NCBI GenBank assembly: GCA_040385645.1
Contig: JAZKGZ010000014.1
Location: 62,001-126,000 of the forward strand
From: JANXSS01 sp040385645
GTDB lineage: Bacteria > Pseudomonadota > Gammaproteobacteria > Burkholderiales > Burkholderiaceae_D
DNA: 64,000 bases
Direction: 5' to 3'
Of the stretch, positions 58,141 through 64,000 are shown piece by piece; positions within the stretch are counted from its first letter, which is position 1, and the number at the start of each line of letters is the position of its first letter. A program made the translations under genes and the position numbers. Under the pieces are notes generated by a model. It was not told the DNA's origin, made no database searches, and saw only the letters and a list, made by a program, of their open reading frames with translations.

Positions 58141-58737
58141 ATGCTCACCGCCCGTACTGCCGAAGTCACCCGCAACACCGGAGAAACGCAAATTCGCGTC
58201 GTCGTCAATCTCGACGGCACCGGTGCCCAAAAGCTCGATACCGGCGTGCCGTTTCTCGATCACATGCTTGACCAGATCGCCCGCCATGGCTTGATCGATC
58301 TGCAAATCGAAGCCAAGGGCGATCTGCATATCGATGCTCATCATACCGTCGAAGATGTCGGCATCACCCTCGGCCAGGCGTTCGCCAAAGCCATCGGCGA
58401 CAAGAAAGGCATTCGCCGCTATGGCCACGCCTATGTACCGTTGGATGAAGCATTGTCGCGGGTCGTAATCGATTTTTCCGGCCGCCCAGGTCTGGAATTC
58501 CACGTGCCGTTCAAGCGCTCGATGATCGGCTCCTTCGATGTCGATTTGACGCACGAGTTTTTCCAGGGCTTCGTCAATCATGCTCTGGTGAGCCTGCACA
58601 TCGACAATTTGCGTGGCGAAAATGCGCACCATCAATGCGAAACCGTGTTCAAGGCTTTCGGCCGGGCGTTGCGCATGGCGGTCGAACTCGACATTCGGAG
58701 CGCCGGTACGATTCCCTCCACCAAAGGTAGTCTCTAA
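58141..58737 (+). CDS. hisB: Imidazoleglycerol-phosphate dehydratase HisB
   Basis: A 198-residue monofunctional IGP dehydratase, without the phosphatase domain of enteric HisB. Manganese-binding histidines lie in FLDHMLDQIARHG, DAHHTVEDVGI, VNHALVSLHIDNLRGENAHHQCE. Histidinol phosphatase must therefore be encoded elsewhere. It is 9 bases after hisC. Confidence 0.95.
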   Translation: MLTARTAEVTRNTGETQIRVVVNLDGTGAQKLDTGVPFLDHMLDQIARHGLIDLQIEAKGDLHIDAHHTVEDVGITLGQAFAKAIGDKKGIRRYGHAYVPLDEALSRVVIDFSGRPGLEFHVPFKRSMIGSFDVDLTHEFFQGFVNHALVSLHIDNLRGENAHHQCETVFKAFGRALRMAVELDIRSAGTIPSTKGSL

Positions 58738-58751
58738 GCGAGCGTAGCAAA

Positions 58752-59390
58752 ATGACCCGGATCGTGGTGGTGGATTACGGCATGGGTAATTTGCGCTCTG
58801 TCGAGCAGGCATTGCGGCATGCCGCGCCGGCAGCCGATGTTCGAGTGTCCGACGAGATTGCCGATATCGAGACGGCAGACCGGCTGGTATTTCCCGGCCA
58901 GGGAGCGATGCCGGATTGCATGCGTTGCCTGCGCGAGTCGGGTTTGCAAGATGCCTTGATGCGCGCTGCCGAAAGCAAGCCGATGCTGGGTATTTGCGTA
59001 GGCGAGCAATTGTTGTTCGACTGGAGTGAAGAAGGCGATACGCCCGGCCTTGGATTAATTCCAGGAAAAGTTTTACGGTTTCGCCTGGATGGTCAGTTGC
59101 AGCCGGACGGGTCGCGCTTCAAGGTGCCGCAAATGGGCTGGAACCGGGTTCGCCAAACGCTGCCGCATCCGCTATGGCAAGGCATCGACAATGACACCTA
59201 CTTCTATTTCGTCCATAGTTACTATGCATTGCCGGAAAAAGATGTCCACACCGCCGGCCAGACCGTATATGGCGCGCCGTTCAGCTGTGCAGTCACCCGG
59301 GACAATATTTTCGCAACCCAGTTTCATCCAGAAAAAAGCGCCGTGGCAGGCTTGCAGCTGTATCGGAATTTCGCACACTGGAATCCCTAA
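58752..59390 (+). CDS. hisH: Imidazole glycerol phosphate synthase subunit HisH
   Basis: A 212-residue class I glutamine amidotransferase that supplies ammonia to HisF. The catalytic triad is Cys in GICVGEQLLF and His/Glu in TQFHPEKSA. It lies 14 bases after hisB. A gap of 118 bases without a recognised site then precedes hisA. Confidence 0.94.
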   Translation: MTRIVVVDYGMGNLRSVEQALRHAAPAADVRVSDEIADIETADRLVFPGQGAMPDCMRCLRESGLQDALMRAAESKPMLGICVGEQLLFDWSEEGDTPGLGLIPGKVLRFRLDGQLQPDGSRFKVPQMGWNRVRQTLPHPLWQGIDNDTYFYFVHSYYALPEKDVHTAGQTVYGAPFSCAVTRDNIFATQFHPEKSAVAGLQLYRNFAHWNP

Positions 59391-59508
59391 GCGTCTGTCG
59401 ATCTCAGTGGCCACGTATAACTAGCGTTACTATCGCCAAATCCATTTATTTCACCAGCGTTATTGTTTAAATTTTTCCAGACCAGCCACCAACCAATCCG
59501 CCGCCATC

Positions 59509-60348
59509 ATGCTCCTCATTCCAGCCATCGACCTGAAAGACGGTCACTGCGTGCGCCTGCAACAAGGCGACATGAATCTTGCCACCGTATTTTCCGAGGA
59601 CCCGGCGGAGATGGCACGCCACTGGTTGCGGCAGGGTGCGCGCCGGCTACATCTGGTGGACTTAAACGGTGCCTTCGCCGGCAAACCGAAAAACGAGCCG
59701 GCGGTCAAGTCGATCTTGCAGGCGGTGCGCGACTACGCCTTGGAAAACGGTCTGGATGAAATTCCGGTGCAACTCGGTGGTGGCATCCGCGATCTTGATA
59801 CCATCGAGCGCTATCTGGACGACGGCTTGAGCTACATCATCATCGGCACGGCGGCGGTGAAAAATCCCGGTTTCCTGCACGACGCCTGCAGTGCCTTTCC
59901 CGGTCAGATCATCGTCGGCCTGGATGCCCGCGACGGCAAGGTCGCCACCGACGGCTGGAGCAAGCTCTCCGGCCACGAAGTACTGGATCTGGCAAAGAAA
60001 TTCGAGGATTACGGCTGTGAAGCGATCGTCTACACCGACATCGGACGCGATGGCATGATGGGTGGCATCAATATTGAAGCCACCGTCAAGCTGGCGCAGA
60101 GCATGACGATACCGGTGATCGCCTCGGGCGGCGTGCACAACGTCGGCGACGTCGAAAAGCTATGCGAAGTGCAGTTCGAAGGCATCGCCGGCGTGATTTG
60201 CGGTCGATCGATCTATGAGGGTACGCTCGACCTGCGCTCGGCGCAAGCCCGTGCAGACGTGCTCACCGAAGAAGCCCTGATGCCCGATGAAGCACCGGCT
60301 GAAGAGCCGATTGCCAACGTCCCGCGCTTCGACAACGGCGCAGTGTGA
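59509..60348 (+). CDS. hisA: Phosphoribosylformimino-AICAR-phosphate isomerase HisA
   Basis: A TIM-barrel isomerase. The catalytic Asp is in PAIDLKDGHCVRL and the second in VYTDIGRDGMMGG. It has 279 residues, about 30 more than the usual 245-250. The surplus is an acidic, Pro/Ala-rich tail (LMPDEAPAEEPIANVP...) with no known role. Confidence 0.94.
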   Translation: MLLIPAIDLKDGHCVRLQQGDMNLATVFSEDPAEMARHWLRQGARRLHLVDLNGAFAGKPKNEPAVKSILQAVRDYALENGLDEIPVQLGGGIRDLDTIERYLDDGLSYIIIGTAAVKNPGFLHDACSAFPGQIIVGLDARDGKVATDGWSKLSGHEVLDLAKKFEDYGCEAIVYTDIGRDGMMGGINIEATVKLAQSMTIPVIASGGVHNVGDVEKLCEVQFEGIAGVICGRSIYEGTLDLRSAQARADVLTEEALMPDEAPAEEPIANVPRFDNGAV

Positions 60349-60391
60349 CACGAATCATGGTGCCAACTGCTACCCTAGCCATGAGCCAATC

Positions 60392-61159
60392 ATGACCCTG
60401 GCGAAGCGCATCATTCCCTGCCTGGACGTGACCGCAGGGCGAGTCGTCAAGGGAGTGAATTTCCTGGCGCTGCGCGATGCCGGCGATCCGGTGGAAGTGG
60501 CGCGGCGCTACGACGAGCAAGGTGCCGATGAAATCACGTTTCTCGACATCACCGCCACCTCGGACGAGCGCGACTTGCTGCTGCCGATCATCGAAGCGGT
60601 TGCCTCCAGCGTTTTTATTCCGCTGACGGTCGGCGGCGGCGTGCGCGCCGTGACCGACATACGACGCCTGCTCAACGCCGGTGCAGACAAGGTCAGCATC
60701 AACAGCAGCGCCATCAGCAATCCGGAGCTGGTGTTCGACGCCTCACAGAAATTCGGTGCGCAATGCATCGTCGTGGCCATCGATGCCAAGCGCCGCCTGG
60801 ATGGCAGCGGCTGGGAAGTCTACACCCATGGCGGGCGCAAGGCCACGGGCCTGGACGCAGTGGAATGGGCAAAGAAGATGGAAGAGCTCGGTGCCGGTGA
60901 AATTCTGCTCACTAGCATGGACCGCGACGGTACCCGATCCGGTTTCGACCTAGCACTAACTGCCGCGGTGTCGGATGCGATCAACATCGCCGTGGTGGCT
61001 TCAGGTGGCGTCGGCGGATTGCAGGATCTGGCCGACGGCATACAGCAAGGACACGCCGATGCGGTGCTGGCGGCGAGCATCTTTCATTATGGGCACCATA
61101 CGGTGCAGGAAGCCAAGCAATTCATGGCGGCACGAGGCATACCGGTGAGACTGGCATGA
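60392..61159 (+). CDS. hisF: Imidazole glycerol phosphate synthase subunit HisF
   Basis: A 255-residue TIM barrel that makes IGP and AICAR using ammonia from HisH. Catalytic Asp residues are in IPCLDVTAGRVVKG and LTSMDRDGTRSGFD. ATG 60392 (MTLAKRI) is the family start; upstream open frame is the hisA tail. The stop overlaps the hisI ATG. Confidence 0.96.
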   Translation: MTLAKRIIPCLDVTAGRVVKGVNFLALRDAGDPVEVARRYDEQGADEITFLDITATSDERDLLLPIIEAVASSVFIPLTVGGGVRAVTDIRRLLNAGADKVSINSSAISNPELVFDASQKFGAQCIVVAIDAKRRLDGSGWEVYTHGGRKATGLDAVEWAKKMEELGAGEILLTSMDRDGTRSGFDLALTAAVSDAINIAVVASGGVGGLQDLADGIQQGHADAVLAASIFHYGHHTVQEAKQFMAARGIPVRLA

Positions 61160-61578
61160 GCATCAAGGCGAAATGGCTTAATAAAATCAAGTGGGACGAG
61201 AGCGGCCTGGTGCCGGTGATTGCCCAGGAAGCGGGCACTGGCGACGTGCTGATGTTCGCCTGGATGAACCGTCAGGCGCTGGCGCAAACGGTCGCCGGCG
61301 GCGAAGCCGTTTACTGGAGCCGTTCGCGCAAGAAGCTATGGCATAAGGGCGAAGAATCCGGGCACGTACAAAAGGTGCTGGAAATTCGACTCGATTGCGA
61401 CGAGGATGTGCTGCTGTTACGCGTGGAACAGGCCGGCGGCATCGCCTGTCATACCGGCCGTCATTCGTGTTTTTTCCAGAAATTCGACGGCGCCATGGCC
61501 GGCGACGAATGGCAGGCCGTCGATCCGGTGTTGAAAGATCCTGAAACCATGTACAAACAGCCTGAACAAAAAACATGA
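61156..61578 (+). CDS. hisI: Phosphoribosyl-AMP cyclohydrolase HisI
   Basis: A 140-residue metalloenzyme that opens the purine ring of PR-AMP. Metal ligands: DCDED and the cysteines in IACHTGRHSCFF. It is encoded separately from hisE, as in most betaproteobacteria, in a 4-base overlap with hisF. Confidence 0.95.
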   Translation: MSIKAKWLNKIKWDESGLVPVIAQEAGTGDVLMFAWMNRQALAQTVAGGEAVYWSRSRKKLWHKGEESGHVQKVLEIRLDCDEDVLLLRVEQAGGIACHTGRHSCFFQKFDGAMAGDEWQAVDPVLKDPETMYKQPEQKT

Positions 61579-61602
61579 GCAAGAACGAAAGTAATTACAT
61601 AG

Positions 61603-61626
61603 GTAGGTGCGTGAGTAGGTACGTGA
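61603..61626 (+). repeat. 12-base tandem repeat between hisI and hisE
   Basis: GTAGGTGCGTGA (61603-61614) is followed by GTAGGTACGTGA (61615-61626) and then GTAA. It fills most of the 58-base hisI-hisE gap, just ahead of the hisE start. Unit number may vary between strains. Confidence 0.6.
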
Positions 61627-61636
61627 GTAAAAAGAA

Positions 61637-62002
61637 ATGAGCGACGTACTGAACCGGCTTGCCACCATCGTCGAATCCCGCAAACCTGCCAACGGCGGCG
61701 ATCCGGCAGCCTCTTATATTGCCCGCCTTTTTCAAAAAGGCGACGATGCGATCCTCAAGAAAATCGGCGAGGAAGCCACCGAAACCGTCATGGCAGCAAA
61801 GGATGCGCGAGTGGCGGGCGATGCCACGAAGTTGGTCTACGAATGCGCCGATCTCTGGTTTCATAGTCTGATCATGCTGGCCCAATTCGATCTCACCCCA
61901 CAACAGGTGCTCGACGAACTGGCACGCCGCGAAGGTATTTCCGGCATCGAAGAAAAGGCGGGGCGCAAGCTGGCGGAGCGAGAGCAGGATGAACTTGGCT
62001 AA
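61637..62002 (+). CDS. hisE: Phosphoribosyl-ATP pyrophosphatase HisE
   Basis: A 121-residue MazG-like pyrophosphohydrolase with metal-binding acidic residues in LKKIGEEATETVMAAKD and LVYECADLWFHSLIML. It hydrolyses PR-ATP, the second step of the pathway. It is the last his gene; a HinT-like gene follows. Confidence 0.95.
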   Translation: MSDVLNRLATIVESRKPANGGDPAASYIARLFQKGDDAILKKIGEEATETVMAAKDARVAGDATKLVYECADLWFHSLIMLAQFDLTPQQVLDELARREGISGIEEKAGRKLAEREQDELG

Positions 62003-62059
62003 AAGCGCAGCGCCCAAACAATAAAATAAGAAAATAACAAACCGATCAGGAAAACCATT

Positions 62060-62422
62060 TTGGATAACTGTATTTTTTGCAAGATCGCCGCGAAAACGGT
62101 TCCTTCGGGATTGATTTACGAGGACGACGAGCTGATCGCGTTTGACGATATTCATCCGGCCGCGCCGGTGCACTTTCTAATCGTTCCGAAGGCGCATGTC
62201 GCTTCTCTGGCCGACTGCGATTCTCGGCACGAAGCAATGTTGGGTAGAATGCTGCTGCTGGCACCGAAGCTGGCGCATGAACACGGTTGCGGCTTGTCGC
62301 GGACAGCCGACGGTGCTTTATCCGGTGGTTTCAAGACGGTCGTCAACACCGGGCCGGGCGGCGGGCAGGAGGTGTACCATTTACACATGCATGTTTTGGG
62401 TAGCAGCGTCTTTTCGGGTTAA
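62060..62422 (+). CDS. hinT: HIT-family nucleotide hydrolase (HinT-like)
   Basis: A 120-residue HIT protein, probably a purine nucleoside phosphoramidase. The zinc-ribbon-like start CIFCKIA and the HIT motif HLHMHVLG (His triad) are intact. The start is TTG 62060 with AGGAAAA upstream. Confidence 0.92.
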   Translation: MDNCIFCKIAAKTVPSGLIYEDDELIAFDDIHPAAPVHFLIVPKAHVASLADCDSRHEAMLGRMLLLAPKLAHEHGCGLSRTADGALSGGFKTVVNTGPGGGQEVYHLHMHVLGSSVFSG

Positions 62423-62463
62423 ATCCGACTTAACAAAGTAGCTTAGATCGACAGGAGAAACAA

Positions 62464-62682
62464 ATGGGTTCACTGAGCATCTGGCACTGGTTGATCGTCT
62501 TGGTAATCGTGGCGCTGGTATTCGGCACCAAGAAAATCGGCAATATGGGTTCTGACCTCGGCAAAGCGGTCAAAGGTTTCAAGGATGGCGTCAAAGGCGA
62601 CGAAAGCAACCCAAGCGCGCCGCCGCATGTGGCCGACAAAAGCACGATCGATGTCGAGGCAAAAGAAAAGAGCCGTCTTTGA
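62464..62682 (+). CDS. tatA: Twin-arginine translocase protein TatA
   Basis: A 72-residue protein: one N-terminal helix (LSIWHWLIVLVIVALVFGTKKI), then an amphipathic helix (LGKAVKGFKDGVKGDE) and a charged tail. It forms the pore of the Tat pathway. AGGAG lies ahead of the ATG. It heads tatABC. Confidence 0.94.
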   Translation: MGSLSIWHWLIVLVIVALVFGTKKIGNMGSDLGKAVKGFKDGVKGDESNPSAPPHVADKSTIDVEAKEKSRL

Positions 62683-62717
62683 AACGCGGTTGCCATCATG
62701 AATCGGCGTAAATTCGC

Positions 62718-63242
62718 ATGATCGACCTCGGATTGACCAAGATCGCGCTCATCGGCGTGGTCGCACTGGTGGTGATCGGCCCTGAAAAATTGCCACGTGT
62801 GGCCCGTATGGCCGGCACGTTGTTCGGTCGTGCGCAGCGCTATATCAATCAGGTGAAATCCGAAGTCAGCCGCGAAATGGAGATCGATGAATTTCGCCGC
62901 ATGCAAAAAGAAGTCGAGGAAGCCGCTGCCACGGCAGGTAGATCCGTCAGAGAATCGGCGGATGAGATGCACAGCGAATTGGGCGACGTTTTATACCAGT
63001 CGTCTCATTCAAGCCACGGTACGATCCACGGCGGGGCCGATGCCACGATTCACGGTGTGGCTGCAGCAAAATCCAAAGCATTCCGCAAAAAATGTGTGGC
63101 ACGCAATACTGCCGTGCCGGCCTGGTACAAACATCGCAGTGGCCAGCGCGTTCGGGTAATCTCCGCTGCCGCGCGGGTCGCCCGTTTTCGTCCCGGTGGC
63201 AGTAAGTCCGCATCTTCTTTCGCCGCATCGTTTTTTCACTGA
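62718..63242 (+). CDS. tatB: Twin-arginine translocase protein TatB
   Basis: A 174-residue protein with the TatB N-terminus (MIDLGLTKIALIGVVALVVIGPEKLPRVAR, helix then Pro/Glu hinge) and a long hydrophilic helix. The tail is long and basic, with a His-rich middle (SSHSSHGTIHGG). It binds Tat signals with TatC. The stop overlaps the tatC ATG. Confidence 0.92.
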   Translation: MIDLGLTKIALIGVVALVVIGPEKLPRVARMAGTLFGRAQRYINQVKSEVSREMEIDEFRRMQKEVEEAAATAGRSVRESADEMHSELGDVLYQSSHSSHGTIHGGADATIHGVAAAKSKAFRKKCVARNTAVPAWYKHRSGQRVRVISAAARVARFRPGGSKSASSFAASFFH

Positions 63243-64000
63243 TGGTGCCGGACTCCACAGCCGGCGCGCAAGACACGTTCATTTCCCATCTGGTCGAGTT
63301 GCGCAATCGCCTGGTCAAGGCTTCGGTAGCGGTACTGGTGGTGTTTGTCGTGTTGTTCGTGATCTGGCCAGGGCCGGCCGCCATCTACGATTTTCTGGCG
63401 CAGCCGATGATGGATTCCCTTCCTGCTGGTTCCAGGATGATCGCCACCGGAATCATCACACCGTTTCTCATACCCATGAAGCTAACGCTGATGGTGGCGC
63501 TGATCCTGGCATTGCCCTGGGTGCTGTATCAGGTATGGGCATTCATCGCACCGGGCCTATATACCCATGAAAAAAAGCTGGTAGTGCCGTTGGTGCTGTC
63601 GTCGTCGCTGCTGTTCATTGGCGGCGTTGCTTTCTGCTATTTCCTGGTGTTCGGGCAAGTGTTCAAATTCATCAACGAGTTTTCACCGAAATCCATTACC
63701 GTCGCGCCGGATATCGAAAATTACTTCGATTTCGTCATGACCATGTGCCTGGCATTCGGCGTGACGTTCGAAGTGCCGATCGTCGTGATCGTGCTAGTGC
63801 GCATGGGGTTAGTGAGTATCGAAAAATTACGGGAAGTGCGTCCGTATGTGATTGTCGGCGCGTTCGTGATCGCTGCGATCGTCACCCCGCCGGACGTGAT
63901 GAGCCAGTTGTTTCTGGCAATTCCCTTGTGTCTGCTGTTCGAGGTCGGCTTGCTGATCGCGCCCCTCTTTGCCCGCATGACGAAGGCACCGGATGCGGAT
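63242..64000 (+). CDS. tatC: Twin-arginine translocase protein TatC (runs off window)
   Basis: At least 253 residues, from ATG 63242 (TGATG overlap with tatB), cut by the window end. Six-helix TatC features: DTFISHLVELRNRLVKA (signal-recognition segment), LPWVLYQVWAFIAPGLYTHEKK, FEVPIVVIVLVRMGLVS and ITPPDVMSQ-like AIVTPPDVMSQLFLA. Only the C-terminal tail is missing. It is the receptor for twin-arginine signals such as that of the multicopper oxidase at 17-18 kb. Confidence 0.93.
   Translation, partial: MVPDSTAGAQDTFISHLVELRNRLVKASVAVLVVFVVLFVIWPGPAAIYDFLAQPMMDSLPAGSRMIATGIITPFLIPMKLTLMVALILALPWVLYQVWAFIAPGLYTHEKKLVVPLVLSSSLLFIGGVAFCYFLVFGQVFKFINEFSPKSITVAPDIENYFDFVMTMCLAFGVTFEVPIVVIVLVRMGLVSIEKLREVRPYVIVGAFVIAAIVTPPDVMSQLFLAIPLCLLFEVGLLIAPLFARMTKAPDAD

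Overview
The window looks like chromosomal DNA of a betaproteobacterium, most likely of the family Oxalobacteraceae (Herminiimonas-like). This is inferred from the moderately high GC, from the conserved order gltB-gltD-mlaFEDACB-ABC pair-ibaG-murA-hisGDCBHAFIE-hinT-tatABC, and from the dense metal and metalloid resistance genes. No rRNA, tRNA or CRISPR array was seen.

Positions 1-4.8 kb: mntP (Mn efflux) followed by a worn accessory patch. It holds a three-way wreck of an Mrr-type nuclease, a PrlF antitoxin and a YhaV toxin, a Fic gene that has lost its 5' end, an intact antitoxin/ParE-like pair, and a small gene coupled to a DnaQ-BRCT exonuclease. Positions 4.8-13.6 kb: a secreted lectin-FN3-sugar dehydrogenase, a tartrate dehydrogenase, a membrane-protein gene broken by one TGA, ynfA, a periplasmic protein, the fluoride channel crcB, and the divergent metE/metR pair.

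Positions 13.7-27.8 kb are a metal island. arsRBCH is followed by a minus-strand copper block (cusRS, a CusF-like protein, an unknown periplasmic protein, a TolC-like channel, a Tat-exported multicopper oxidase and a cupredoxin), then an RHH/PIN toxin-antitoxin pair, a DUF202 protein, an uncharacterised three-gene unit (winged-helix-like protein plus two DUF5985 membrane proteins) and a copper P1B-ATPase. Positions 27.9-35.6 kb hold an envelope glycosylation trio (UPF0104-like, GT2, ArnT-like), a response-regulator/EptA deletion chimera, chrA, an ATP-grasp-like gene and a CDF transporter. Positions 35.8-40.2 kb hold a PAS-GGDEF-EAL protein, an HDOD protein and a RAYT transposon bounded by inverted GGGTCAGA boxes.

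From 40.3 kb to the end the content is housekeeping: glutamate synthase, the Mla phospholipid transport system, an ABC-2 exporter, ibaG, murA, a nearly complete his operon (short HisG, so HisZ must be encoded elsewhere) with a DNA methyltransferase inserted between hisD and hisC, then hinT and tatABC, with tatC running off the window. The Tat system is relevant to the copper oxidase, which carries a twin-arginine signal.

No spectacular new system stands out. The best leads for something undescribed are the winged-helix/DUF5985 unit, the small-protein/exonuclease-BRCT pair and the orphan methyltransferase embedded in the his operon.
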